Below are positions 25,019 through 34,021 of a stretch of DNA of 64,000 bases, piece by piece; positions within the stretch are counted from its first letter, which is position 1; the number at the start of each line of letters is the position of its first letter. Under the pieces are notes generated by a model, which was not told the origin of the DNA, did not search any database, and worked only from the letters and a program-made list of their open reading frames with translations. The translations under genes and the position numbers were made by a program. The stretch covers positions 8,918,001-8,982,000 of the forward strand of contig NZ_CP071090.1 of NCBI RefSeq assembly GCF_017301735.1, read 5' to 3'. This DNA is from Pyxidicoccus parkwaysis. GTDB lineage: Bacteria; Myxococcota; Myxococcia; Myxococcales; Myxococcaceae.

Positions 25019-26154
25019 GACGCGCGCAGCGCCTCCTCGGGGACGACGTCGCGCAGGGCCTCGTCCAGGTGACGGAGATAGAGGGCCGGGTCACACAGCT
25101 TCGCCGCGCGAGCGGGCCCCGCCGCGCCCAGCCGCTGGCGCGCCTCCGGATTCTCGATGAGCTTGCGCAGCTCCACCGCCAGGGGCGCCGGCCGGGGCGG
25201 CACCAGCACGCCACAGGTGGCGTCCACGATTTCCAGCGGTCCGCCCATGGCCGTCGTCACGACGGGCAGCCCCGCCAGCAAGGCCTCCACGAAGGCGATG
25301 CCGAACGACTCCGGGGAGATGTTGGGCTGGCAGTGGATGTCCGCCGCCCGCAGCAGCCGGGGCACGTCCGAGCGCTGCCCGAGGAAGTGCACGCGCCCCG
25401 TCAGCCCCAGCCCCTCCGCCTGGGCCTTGAGTCCCGCGAGGTACTCCTCCTCCTCGACACGCTGCGCGCCGCCGGCCACCCAGGCCTGCCAGCCCGGCAC
25501 CTGTCGCAGCCGCCCCAGCGCCTCCAGCAGCAGCCGCTGTCCCTTCAACTCCTGCATGCGGCTGGTCTGGACGATGACGGCGTCCTTCTCCCCCGCGCCA
25601 AGCTCCGCGCGCAGGCGCGCCCTGTCCTCCGCGGCCGCCGGCTCCAACGCACGCACCGGACAGTAGGCCAGCCGCGAGCGCGCATGGGGATAGACGGCCG
25701 CCAGCGTCCCCGCGGAGAAGCGGCTGTTGGTGATGACCAGGTCGGGCGGCGTGGCGCGCGCCCAGCGCTCCAGCCAGTGCCGGCCGTACAGCACGTCGTG
25801 CTGGTAGAAGACGAGCGGCACGCGGGCCGCGCGCGCCACCGGGCCGAACAGCGCCTGCGGCCAGATGGCATGACAGAGCACGACGTCGTAGCGCTCGCGC
25901 CGCAGCAACTCCCGCAGCGCCGCCCGCGCGCGGTACACCGTCCAGGGACGGCCCACCCGCGCCGCGCCCAGCAGGTGCACCTCCGCACCCGCCTCGCGCA
26001 ACTCGTCGGCCAGTCGGCCCTCGAAGCAGAGCGCGAAGGCGTGCGTCAGCCCGGGGCGGAGCGCCTGCTCTTGCGCCACCGTGCGCAGGAAGCTCTCCAC
26101 GCCGCCGTAGAGGTTGCCGCTGTAGACATGCAGCACGCGCATGGGGTGTGTCAC
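25015..26154 (-). CDS. GT4 glycosyltransferase
   Basis: A 379-residue GT-B enzyme. MRVLHVYSGNLYGGVESFLRT opens the acceptor domain. IVQTSRMQELKGQRLLLEAL and QPNISPESFGIAFVEALLAG give the donor site, with the EX7E glutamates in ESFGIAFVE. The start is placed at the GTG at 26154, because it overlaps the preceding stop as GTGA; an ATG four codons later (26142) is an alternative. The stop overlaps the Wzy-like start as ATGA. The FYQHDVLYG block is typical of this GT4 group. Confidence 0.9.
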   Translation of the reverse strand: MTHPMRVLHVYSGNLYGGVESFLRTVAQEQALRPGLTHAFALCFEGRLADELREAGAEVHLLGAARVGRPWTVYRARAALRELLRRERYDVVLCHAIWPQALFGPVARAARVPLVFYQHDVLYGRHWLERWARATPPDLVITNSRFSAGTLAAVYPHARSRLAYCPVRALEPAAAEDRARLRAELGAGEKDAVIVQTSRMQELKGQRLLLEALGRLRQVPGWQAWVAGGAQRVEEEEYLAGLKAQAEGLGLTGRVHFLGQRSDVPRLLRAADIHCQPNISPESFGIAFVEALLAGLPVVTTAMGGPLEIVDATCGVLVPPRPAPLAVELRKLIENPEARQRLGAAGPARAAKLCDPALYLRHLDEALRDVVPEEALRAS

Positions 26155-27407
26155 GCCCTCCCCGCCGCGGCGCGAGGCGTGGCGGGCACGTCCTCCCGCG
26201 CCACCGGCACGGGCCGCCCGAGCGCCTCCGCGTACAGCGCGAGGCTGCGCGTGGCCATGACGTCATGTCGGAACTCGGCCACCGCCCGCTCGCGCGCGGT
26301 GTGCCCCAGCCGCTTCGCCAGGCCCGGCTCCTCCACCAGCCGCCGCGCGGCCACCGCCAGCGCCGCCGCGTCGCCCATCGGCACCGTCAGCCCCGTCTCC
26401 TCATGGCGGCTCACCCATGGCACGCCCGAGTGCGGAATCGCGGTGTTGAGCACCGGCAGCGCGCTCGCCATGGCCTCCACCTGCGACAGGCCATACGCCT
26501 CGCTGCGCGCGTTGCTCGGGAACCACAGCGCCGTCGCTGCGCGGTACGCCCCGACGAGCGAGTCCGGCGGCAGGTAGCCCGCCCACGTCACGCGGCCCTC
26601 CACGCCCAGCGCCCGCGCCCGCTCGCGCGCCTCCGCTTGCAGCGGCCCCTGCCCCACCACCACCAGCCGGCCCGGCACCCGCGCCAGCGCCTCCAGCGCG
26701 GTGAAGAGGCCCTTGTAGTAGACGAGCCGCCCCACCATCAGCCACAGCGGCGCGCCCGCGGCCTCCGCGCGCCAACGTGCCTCCGCCTCCAGCGCCTCGG
26801 CGGACGGGTGCAGGTACGGCGTCAGGTCGATGCCCAGCGGCAGCGGGCGCACCTTGCTCCGGAACGCGCGCAGCAGCGGCGAGCCCGGCACGTACGCCTC
26901 ACTGGTGGCCAGCACACGCAGGGCGCGCGCGTACAGCAGCGCCTCGAAGGGACGGAAGAGCGCGCCCGTCACGCGCTGGCGGATGATGTCGCTGTGGTGC
27001 GTGACGAAGAGCGGCGGCAGCCGGGGCACCACGTCCAGCGCGAGCAGCATGCTGGGGTTGGGCGTGTGCAGGTGCAGCACGTCCACGCCCCGCTTCAGCG
27101 CGCGAAGCAGCACGCGAGGCAGGTCCGGCATCACGTCCATGCGCGCCACCGAGGCCGCGCGGCCCAGGCGCACCACGCGCACCGGCCCGTCCCAGTCCTC
27201 GCGCGTGGGACTGCGTCCGTGGAACTCGTGGCTGGTGCCCGCGCCGTCCGCCGAGTGGTTGGCGCACAGCACCTCCACCTGCGCGCCCGCTTCCGCCTGG
27301 GCCCGCGCCAGCGTCTGCACGTGAGCCTCCATGCCGCCGGAGGCCGGAGGATAGAACTTGCCCAGGTGCAACACCCGGAGGCCGGCACCCACCCACGGGC
27401 CGCTCAC
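26151..27407 (-). CDS. GT4 glycosyltransferase
   Basis: A 418-residue GT-B enzyme. The acceptor domain begins LRVLHLGKFYPPASGGMEAH and includes FVTHHSDIIRQR. The donor domain has LWLMVGRLVYYKGLFTALEAL, and WFPSNARSEAYGLSQVEAMA carries the EX7E pair. The start is a GTG overlapping the wzc stop (GTGA); the 221 extra residues of the longer frame are a shadow of wzc. It is second in the coupled wzc operon, so it is almost certainly part of the same polysaccharide pathway. Confidence 0.9.
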   Translation of the reverse strand: MSGPWVGAGLRVLHLGKFYPPASGGMEAHVQTLARAQAEAGAQVEVLCANHSADGAGTSHEFHGRSPTREDWDGPVRVVRLGRAASVARMDVMPDLPRVLLRALKRGVDVLHLHTPNPSMLLALDVVPRLPPLFVTHHSDIIRQRVTGALFRPFEALLYARALRVLATSEAYVPGSPLLRAFRSKVRPLPLGIDLTPYLHPSAEALEAEARWRAEAAGAPLWLMVGRLVYYKGLFTALEALARVPGRLVVVGQGPLQAEARERARALGVEGRVTWAGYLPPDSLVGAYRAATALWFPSNARSEAYGLSQVEAMASALPVLNTAIPHSGVPWVSRHEETGLTVPMGDAAALAVAARRLVEEPGLAKRLGHTARERAVAEFRHDVMATRSLALYAEALGRPVPVAREDVPATPRAAAGRA

Positions 27408-29599
27408 GACTGCGCCACCCCGTCCTTGGAGTCGTCCGCGTACTGCCCGTAGCCCTGGTAGGCCAGGTACGAGTCTCCGTAGCGCGGCGCCCGCAGGTCC
27501 ACGTCGTTGAGGACGGCGCCGTACATGCGCGCCTGCACGTCCGCCAGCGAGCGCAGCGCGCGCTTCGCCGACTCGCGGTTCGTCTTGCCCGCCTTCAGCA
27601 CCAGCACCACGCCGTCCGTCTGCGTGGCCAGGACGGCGGAATCCGCCACCGCGTTGATGGGCGGGCTGTCCAGGATGACGCGGTCGAAGCGCTCCGCCAT
27701 CGACTTGAGCAGGTCCGCGAAGGCCTTCGTGTGCAGAAGCTCCGCGGGGTTGGGCGGCAGCGGGCCGCACGGCAGCACGAAGAGGCCGGGCACCTCGGTG
27801 CTCTTGATGGCCTTGTCCAGCGAGCCCTCGCCCACCACCAGCGAGGAGATGCCCAGCTCGTTGGGCACCCCGAAGGCGCGGTGCAGGCGCGGCCGGCGCA
27901 TGTCCGTGTCCAGCAGCAGCACCCGGTTGCCACTCTGCGCCATGGCCACGCCCAGGTTGATGCACGTGGTGGACTTGCCCTCCTGCGGCCCGCTGGACGT
28001 CACCACCAGCGTCTTGAAGGGCTTGTCCGGCGACATGAAGAGCAGGTTCGTCCGGATGGCGCGGCAGCACTCCGCCACCGACGACTTCGGCTCGCGGTAC
28101 ACGTAGAGGTCGCGCTCCTTCGGCGCCTTGTTGCCCTCGATTCGCGGCACCACTCCGAGGAAGGCCAGCCCCAGCCGCTCCTCCACGTCCGCCTGCGTGG
28201 CCACGCTGTTCTCCAGGAGCTCCAGCAGGAACGCGAGGCCCAGGCCCGCCATGAGCCCCATCACCAGCCCCAGCGCGAGGTTGCGGCGCACGTTGGGCTT
28301 CACCGGCGCGAAGCTGGGCCGAGCCGGGTCCAGCACGCGCACGTTGCTGGTGCGCAAGAGGCCCGACAGCTCGATGTCCTTGAGGCGCTTGGCCACCAGC
28401 TCGTACAGGCGCTGGTTATTGTCCGAGTCGCGCTTGAGCCGGTCGAACTCGATGGACTTCTTGTTCACCGCGAAGGCTTCCGCCTTGGCCGCCTCCAGGA
28501 GGCGGTCCAGGTTCTTCTCCTGCGCCACCGCCTCGGCGAGCGACGTCTCCGCCCCGCGCACGATGTTGGAGAGGCTCTTGAGGAAGTCCTCGCGCACCAC
28601 CGACAGCTTGCGGTTGCACTCCAGCAGCTTCGGGTGCTCGGGCAGGTAGCGCTCGCCCAGCTCCGCGCAATTCACGCGCAGCTCGGTGTAGTTGCGGCGC
28701 AGGTCCTGGATGGGGCCCTCGTTCATGCCCGTGAGCGCCTCGGCCCACGTCTCGTCCTCGGGGGACGCCTTGCGCAGCTTGTTGATGGCTTCCACGCGCG
28801 CCTGCTGCGCGGCAATCTGGATGCGCACCTCGGTCAGCTTGAGGTTGTACGAGTTGATGCGCTCGCTGACGATGCTCATCCGCGACTCCAGCGACGTGGA
28901 CAGCATGTCCGCGTCCTTCTTGAAGTCGTAGACGGCCAGCTCGCTGGACTTGGACTTGGACTCCAAATCCTCCAGCCGCCCCTCCAGCCACGAGCGCGCG
29001 TCCTCCGTCATCCGCAGCTTGAGGGCCAGGTTCTCCGCCATGTACGCGGAGGCGACCTCGTTGGCCAACAGCGCCGCGCGCTTGGCATCCAGGTCATCCA
29101 CCTCGATGTTCATGACGCGCGAGTCCTTGGCCGGCACCACGCGGATGCGCGACTGGACAATCGCCACCGCGTCCATGGACTGCATGGCCTGCACGCGCAG
29201 CTTCTCGTCCTTCACTCCGGCCAGGCCCAGGAAGTCCGCGTCCGAGCCCAGGCCCAGCTTGTCCACCACGCGGCTCGCCACCGCGCGCGAGGTGATGATT
29301 TGACTCTGGGTGGCGTAGTACTCCTTGTTGAACCAGTAGTTGCTGCGCTCCTCGCCCATGACCTCCTTCACGTCTCCGTCGAGGAAGCGCGGGGCCGTCA
29401 CGTCGATGATGAGCGAGGTGCCGGCGGAGTAGACCTTGGGCTGGCGCAGCGTGTACGCGGCCGACAGCGCCGCCACCACCACCGACACGCCGAGCACGAC
29501 CCATTTGCGCCGCCACAGCGCGCGCACGTGCTGCATCATGGCCGCGGGCGTCAGGGCACCACCACCGCCGCCGGCCGGGTCGAACACGGTTCCGTCCAC
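27404..29599 (-). CDS. wzc: Wzc-type polysaccharide co-polymerase with BY-kinase domain
   Basis: A 731-residue inner-membrane protein that controls chain length and export with the outer-membrane channel. Wzz domain: first transmembrane helix WVVLGVSVVVAALSAAYTLR near residue 35, long coiled periplasmic region, second helix near 455 (LALGLVMGLMAGLGLAFLLE). Tyrosine-kinase domain: Walker A GPQEGKSTT with Lys542, Walker A' LLLDTDMRRP, Walker B VILDSPPI. The last 25 residues have a tyrosine cluster (RYGDSYLAYQGYGQY) for autophosphorylation, so kinase and co-polymerase are fused as in proteobacteria. The GTG at 29599 has AGGAG upstream; the 50 extra residues to 29749 are non-homologous. The myxobacterial homologue recalled for comparison is BtkB/WzcB. 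Confidence 0.92.
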   Translation of the reverse strand: MDGTVFDPAGGGGGALTPAAMMQHVRALWRRKWVVLGVSVVVAALSAAYTLRQPKVYSAGTSLIIDVTAPRFLDGDVKEVMGEERSNYWFNKEYYATQSQIITSRAVASRVVDKLGLGSDADFLGLAGVKDEKLRVQAMQSMDAVAIVQSRIRVVPAKDSRVMNIEVDDLDAKRAALLANEVASAYMAENLALKLRMTEDARSWLEGRLEDLESKSKSSELAVYDFKKDADMLSTSLESRMSIVSERINSYNLKLTEVRIQIAAQQARVEAINKLRKASPEDETWAEALTGMNEGPIQDLRRNYTELRVNCAELGERYLPEHPKLLECNRKLSVVREDFLKSLSNIVRGAETSLAEAVAQEKNLDRLLEAAKAEAFAVNKKSIEFDRLKRDSDNNQRLYELVAKRLKDIELSGLLRTSNVRVLDPARPSFAPVKPNVRRNLALGLVMGLMAGLGLAFLLELLENSVATQADVEERLGLAFLGVVPRIEGNKAPKERDLYVYREPKSSVAECCRAIRTNLLFMSPDKPFKTLVVTSSGPQEGKSTTCINLGVAMAQSGNRVLLLDTDMRRPRLHRAFGVPNELGISSLVVGEGSLDKAIKSTEVPGLFVLPCGPLPPNPAELLHTKAFADLLKSMAERFDRVILDSPPINAVADSAVLATQTDGVVLVLKAGKTNRESAKRALRSLADVQARMYGAVLNDVDLRAPRYGDSYLAYQGYGQYADDSKDGVAQS

Positions 29600-29753
29600 G
29601 TCTCGTCTCTCCTGGAAATCCACTGGAGCGGCCCGACCCCGGGAGGGCCTCCGCCCGACCTTCACCCACACGTAGAAGCGGCATCGAGCGTGCCGTTTCC
29701 ACGCCGGGTTGTCCATCGTTCCACCGCCGCCTGGACGCCCCCCATCCATTCAT

Positions 29754-29770
29754 CTTCCAGGACCTGGAAG
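29754..29770. promoter_or_regulatory. Perfect 17-bp palindrome, candidate operator
   Basis: CTTCCAGG-A-CCTGGAAG is an 8-bp perfect inverted repeat around one central base. It lies in the 216-bp region between the divergent wzc operon (start 29599) and the glycosyltransferase-methyltransferase gene (start 29816), 45 bp upstream of the latter. A dimeric regulator controlling both directions would fit, but no regulator gene is adjacent. Confidence 0.5.
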
Positions 29771-29815
29771 GACGTGAACGCGCGCGTCTTATTGGCCTGT
29801 GCTACTGAGCGCCGC

Positions 29816-31165
29816 GTGAATTCCTCGCTCTCCTTCGTCCTGCCCTACTCCGCCCGCAATGCCGACGCCGCCGCACGCTTCGCGCGGGAGCTGTCACGGG
29901 ATGCGGAGGTGGTGCTGGCGGGCGAGGGCCCTGTCGAGGTGACGCCCGGCCCGCGCCTGCACGTGCTCCCCGTGCAGGGAGGCAAGGGCATGGCCCTCCG
30001 CGCCGCGCTGTCGCGGGTGACGGGCGAGGTGACGGTGGTGCAGGACCCGGACAACGCCTGGTCTCCGGACGTGTACGACGCGCTGGTGGGCCCCATCCGC
30101 GCGAACACCGCGGACGCCGTGTTCGGCCGCCGCAGCGCCCGGGGGCTGGCGCCGCAGTTGCTCGCGGACCGCGCCCTGGGGCGCGTCACCCGCTTCGTCA
30201 CCGACGTGGCGCTGAAGGACCCGCTCACCGGCCTGCGCGCCTTCCGGACGGACGCGCTGCGCTCCGTCACCCTCACCAGCGACGACGACGCGGTGGACGC
30301 GGAATTGGTGGTGAAGCTGGCCGCGCAGCTCTTCCGCCTCACCGAGGTGGACCTGCCGCCCGTGCCGGTGGTGCCGCGCCGCCCGCGCGCCGCCAACGTG
30401 TCCCGGCTGCGCACGCTGCTCCGCTACGCCACCGTGCGCGACGACGCGGACAACCAGCACGAGGGCTACACCACGCTGGAGCGCATGGACGGCGCCACGC
30501 ACTACAACCAGTGGCTGGGCCGCCGCTTCCGCGAGCACCTGGGCCGCCGCGTGCTGGAGATTGGCTCCGGCATCGGGACGATTACGCGCGAGCTGGAGGC
30601 GGGGCTCGAGTTGCTCGTCGCGCTGGAGGTGGACCGCTTCTACGTGGACCGCCTGAAGAACCTCTTCCGCGGCAAGCCGCACGTGCGGCCGTACCTGTCC
30701 GACGTGGCGCTGGCGGACTGGGAGTCCCTCAAGGCCGAGCGCCTGGACACCATCGTCCTCTCCAACGTGCTGGAGCACATCCCGGACGACGCCTCGGCGG
30801 TGCGGCGCTTCCGGCAGATTCTGTCGCCCGGCGGCCGGGTGGTCATCCTCGTGCCGGCGCTGCCGCAGCTGTTCGGCGCCATCGACGAGGCGGTGGGCCA
30901 CCACCGCCGCTACACGCCCGCCACGCTGCGCGCGGTGCTGGAGGAGAACGGCTTCGCGGTGGAGAAGCTGGAGTGGATGAACCTCGCGGGCCTGCCGGGC
31001 TGGTTCGTGAACAGCCGTCTGTTGCGCCGCCGCGCGGTGCCCAAGCTGCAGCTCAAGCTGTACGACACGCTGGCCCCGCTGCTCGCGCAGGCGGAGTCCC
31101 GCGTGAAGCTGCCCGTGGGCATGAGCCTCTTCGCCGTGGCCCGCGTCACCGGGGGCGACGCGTGA
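29816..31165 (+). CDS. Glycosyltransferase 2 - SAM methyltransferase fusion protein
   Basis: A 449-residue two-domain protein. Residues 1-200 resemble a dolichyl-phosphate-mannose-type GT2 domain: LSFVLPYSARNADAAA, EVTVVQDPDNAWSPDVYDAL (QDPD as DXD) and DPLTGLRAFRTDALR, the last a GT2 landmark. From about 225, HYNQWLGRRFREHLGRRVLE leads into a class I methyltransferase with motif I EIGSGIGTITREL, a VALEVD acidic loop and VLSNVLEHIPDDASAV. The GT motif I (YNE-type) is weak. The start is GTG at 29816; a GTG at 29774 is possible. It is divergent from wzc and probably acts on the same lipid-linked glycan (inference). Confidence 0.82.
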   Translation: MNSSLSFVLPYSARNADAAARFARELSRDAEVVLAGEGPVEVTPGPRLHVLPVQGGKGMALRAALSRVTGEVTVVQDPDNAWSPDVYDALVGPIRANTADAVFGRRSARGLAPQLLADRALGRVTRFVTDVALKDPLTGLRAFRTDALRSVTLTSDDDAVDAELVVKLAAQLFRLTEVDLPPVPVVPRRPRAANVSRLRTLLRYATVRDDADNQHEGYTTLERMDGATHYNQWLGRRFREHLGRRVLEIGSGIGTITRELEAGLELLVALEVDRFYVDRLKNLFRGKPHVRPYLSDVALADWESLKAERLDTIVLSNVLEHIPDDASAVRRFRQILSPGGRVVILVPALPQLFGAIDEAVGHHRRYTPATLRAVLEENGFAVEKLEWMNLAGLPGWFVNSRLLRRRAVPKLQLKLYDTLAPLLAQAESRVKLPVGMSLFAVARVTGGDA

Positions 31166-31262
31166 GAGCAGCCGGTGGCCCCCGCCTGTTTGCATCGGCG
31201 AAGCCACGAGGGCCGCGAGCGCCCTCTCCGAGCGCCGCCGGCCATCCCCCAGGAGCCACGCC

Positions 31263-32963
31263 ATGAGCGCCGCGCCCCAGCCTGACGCCACTCAGGAGCG
31301 CTCGCCCGCGGAGGCGCCCTCCTCTTCTGAGCGCACCGTGTCCTCCGCATCGGCCGGCGCGCCGCGCGCGGTGTGGGCCGTGCTGGTGGCGCTGTACGTG
31401 CTGCTCTTCCCCTACCACCCGGGCCTGCGCTCGCCCAACGAGCTGTGCCGGCTGTGGCAGACGCGCGCGCTGGTGGAGTACGGCACGCTCGACATCAACG
31501 GCGCGCTGCGCGACTACGGCTACGTGGGCGACTTGTCCGTGAAGGACGGGAAGTACTACCCCAGCAAGGCGCCGCTGCTGTCGTTCGCCGCCGTGCCGCT
31601 GTACGCCGCCCTGCGCGCCGTGGGCGGCGGCCACCGGTACGCCGTGCCGGAGGTGCCGCTCGTCTTCTTCTCGCGCCTGTTCCTCACCGTGCTGCCCACG
31701 CTGGGCATGCTGTGGTTGCTGCACCGCTACCTGCGCGCGCACCTGGAGGCGCCCGTGGCGGACGTCCTCACGGTGACGTACGGCCTGGGCTCACTGGCCC
31801 TCAGCTACTCGCTGCTCTTCATGAGCCACCAGACGACGGCGGTGCTCCTCTTCGCCGGCTTCTACGCGCTGTGGCGCTGCGCGCGCGGCGACTGGCGCGA
31901 GCGCGGCTACCTCGTCGCGGGCGCCTTCGCCGGAGCCACCGTGGCCGCCGAGTACACCGGCGCGCTCGGCGTGGCGGGGCTCGTCCTGTACGCGGCCCTC
32001 ACCGTCCTCTTCCAGCCCGCCCCCCTGCCCGAGCGCCTCAAGCGCCTGGGCCGCGCCGCGGGCCTCGCCACGCTGGGCGCGCTGCCCTTCGTGGTGGCGC
32101 TGGCCCTCTACCATCAGGCCGCGTTCGGCCACCCGCTGACGACGGGCTACAAGTACCTCAACGACGCGGCCTACCAGCCGTGGCACCTGGGCGGCTTCCT
32201 CGGCATCCGCACCCCGGACCCGCGCGCCTTCGCCCTGTCCTTCTTCTCGCCCCTGCGCGGCCTCTTCACCCTGGCCCCCTTCCTGCTGCTCGCCCTGCCC
32301 GGACTGAGGCTCCTGGAGCGCCGCCCCGGGGCCGCGCCCGAGCAGCGCGCGGTGGCGTGGATGAGCGTGGCGCTGCTGGTGGGCTACACCTACTTCACGT
32401 CGTCCTTCTCCTACGACTCATGGGGTTGGACGACGGGGCCGCGCCACCTCACCGGCCTGGTCCCCTTCCTCCTCCTGCCCGCGGGCCGCTTCCTGGAGCG
32501 GCTGCGCGCCTCGGGGCGGATGTGGGCGCTCGGCGTGGCCGCCCTCTTGTGCGCCGCGTCCGTCCTCACCACCGGCGTGGCCACCTTCGTCAACTACATC
32601 CCCGACGACGTCTCCAACGCCCTGGGCGGGCTGGCGCTGCCGCTGCTGGGCTCAGGCTACGTCCCCGCGAGCGTGCTGTCCTTCCTCGGGCTGCCCCAGC
32701 CCGCCGCGGGCCTCGTGCTGCTCGCCGCGCTCGTGGCCGTGGCCGCGTGGGTGTTCCTCGAGGTGGCCCGGAGCCCCGGCCAGCGGTGGCCCTCGCTCGC
32801 GGCCCTCGGCGCGGGCCTCGTCACGCTGGCGTTGCTCTCCACCTTCCACGCCCTCACCACCGAGCACGACGACGCGGACCGCAACGCGGTGCGCTTCCTC
32901 CAGTCCGTGTGGCTCTCCCCGCCCGGCCGCGCCGTCCCCTTCTGGGCCCGCCCCGGCACCTGA
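31263..32963 (+). CDS. Polytopic membrane protein, GT-C-like
   Basis: A 566-residue protein with about 11-13 hydrophobic segments. The first periplasmic loop contains RSPNELCRLWQTRALVEYGT and DGKYYPSKAPLLSF, an acidic/aromatic arrangement seen in GT-C glycosyltransferases and ArnT/PMT-like proteins; a catalytic Asp/Glu may lie there. Later loops hold FTSSFSYDSWGWTTGPRHL. It could transfer sugar from a polyprenyl-phosphate donor, which would fit the GT2-methyltransferase upstream (a gap of 97 bp). The start is ATG at 31263 after AGGAGCCACGCC. The family assignment is a resemblance, not a firm match. Confidence 0.75.
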   Translation: MSAAPQPDATQERSPAEAPSSSERTVSSASAGAPRAVWAVLVALYVLLFPYHPGLRSPNELCRLWQTRALVEYGTLDINGALRDYGYVGDLSVKDGKYYPSKAPLLSFAAVPLYAALRAVGGGHRYAVPEVPLVFFSRLFLTVLPTLGMLWLLHRYLRAHLEAPVADVLTVTYGLGSLALSYSLLFMSHQTTAVLLFAGFYALWRCARGDWRERGYLVAGAFAGATVAAEYTGALGVAGLVLYAALTVLFQPAPLPERLKRLGRAAGLATLGALPFVVALALYHQAAFGHPLTTGYKYLNDAAYQPWHLGGFLGIRTPDPRAFALSFFSPLRGLFTLAPFLLLALPGLRLLERRPGAAPEQRAVAWMSVALLVGYTYFTSSFSYDSWGWTTGPRHLTGLVPFLLLPAGRFLERLRASGRMWALGVAALLCAASVLTTGVATFVNYIPDDVSNALGGLALPLLGSGYVPASVLSFLGLPQPAAGLVLLAALVAVAAWVFLEVARSPGQRWPSLAALGAGLVTLALLSTFHALTTEHDDADRNAVRFLQSVWLSPPGRAVPFWARPGT

Positions 32964-33060
32964 AGGGGGCACCGGGTTTTCCGCCTCTCGCGGAGAATCC
33001 AGTGGCTTACATTTCATGAGAATCCAATTGCATTGGTAGCAATCCGTCCGCCTGGCCTCG

Positions 33061-33088
33061 CAACTTTTGCGGACCGCGCAAAAGGTTG
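33061..33088. other. Strong AT-cored hairpin upstream of the pilin cluster
   Basis: CAACTTTTGCG and CGCAAAA-G-GTTG pair over 11 bp with a single bulged G and a 5-nt loop (GACCG). It sits 98 bp after the membrane-protein gene and 157 bp before the PilX-like start. The surrounding region 33001-33100 is unusually AT-rich for this genome. It could be a terminator for the upstream gene or a leader element of the pilus operon. Confidence 0.45.
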
Positions 33089-33244
33089 TCAGCTCAACAC
33101 GTGTCAGCTTCCACCCAGGCCCCACCCCTGGCTCGTGCCAAAGGGCTGAAAGAATTGAAGTCCGCGCGCCTCGTCGGTGGGCCCGGGGATTGCTGAGCGA
33201 ATGACACCGCTCTTCCCCGTTGCCTGCCCGGCAAGGAGCCTCAG

Positions 33245-33979
33245 GTGAACCGACTGCCGAACCACCCCTACGCGCCCGTGCGCTCGCGCGCCCGGCGTGG
33301 CTTCACGTTGCTGCTGGCCCTGGGGCTCATCGCGATGATTACCGTCACGGTGATGGTGGCGCTGCGCGCGGTCACCACGGAGAGCAACCTCCAGGCCCAT
33401 GAGCGCCGCGCCCGCGAGGCCTTCTTCGCCGCCGAGGCGGGCATGGCCGAGGGCCGCGTCATCGTCCAGGCCATCGTCGGGGACAACCAGCAGTACAACG
33501 GCGTCTTCGAGGAGCTGGGCAACCGCAAGGACGGCACGGGGCTCTCCGGGTACGTCACGGAGGCGGGCCTGCCGTCGACCGCGGCCAAGCCGTGGTACCA
33601 GGTCATGCCCTGGAGGGACTACCAGATGACGCGGGGCACCGGCGTCGACACGGGCGTCAGCGGCGCGAACCTGGAGATCAACGGCCCCGACGGCGTGCGC
33701 ATCAACGACTACCCGGAACCCTTGAACGTGCACTACCGCGTCTTCGTCGTGGACGACGCGGACGCGGACCCCAGCCGCACCGTCGACACCAACAACCAGA
33801 TCTGGATTGTCTCGGTGGGTGAGGTGACGACGCCCGGTGGCCAGCCCTACCGCACCATCGTCCGCTCGCTCGTCACCAACGAGAACGGCGTCGGCGGCGG
33901 CGGTGGCTACGGCACCAAGCTCGGCGGCGGCAGCAACGGCTCCGCCTACGGTGGCACCATGCCCACCTGGACTCCCTGA
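33245..33979 (+). CDS. pilX: PilX-like minor pilin
   Basis: A 244-residue type IV prepilin-like protein. The class III signal sequence ends RRG-FTLLLALGLIAMITVTVM; position +5 after cleavage is Leu, not Glu, as in PilX and GspK proteins. AREAFFAAEAGMAEGRVI is the PilX_N hallmark (AFYAAEAG-type). The start is GTG with AAGGAG seven nt upstream. It is the first gene of a five-gene pilus tip operon and lies 42 bp before pilY1. Minor pilins of this set prime pilus assembly and hold PilY1 at the tip. Confidence 0.88.
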   Translation: MNRLPNHPYAPVRSRARRGFTLLLALGLIAMITVTVMVALRAVTTESNLQAHERRAREAFFAAEAGMAEGRVIVQAIVGDNQQYNGVFEELGNRKDGTGLSGYVTEAGLPSTAAKPWYQVMPWRDYQMTRGTGVDTGVSGANLEINGPDGVRINDYPEPLNVHYRVFVVDDADADPSRTVDTNNQIWIVSVGEVTTPGGQPYRTIVRSLVTNENGVGGGGGYGTKLGGGSNGSAYGGTMPTWTP

Positions 33980-34021
33980 CCTGAACTGACCTTCATCTCC
34001 TGCCCCGAAAGGGGAGACCCC

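Noticed and set aside
27731..29815. Long N-terminal extension of the GT2-methyltransferase frame
   Set aside because: The first 695 codons run antisense through wzc and look like shadow sequence. The GT domain starts only at 29816.
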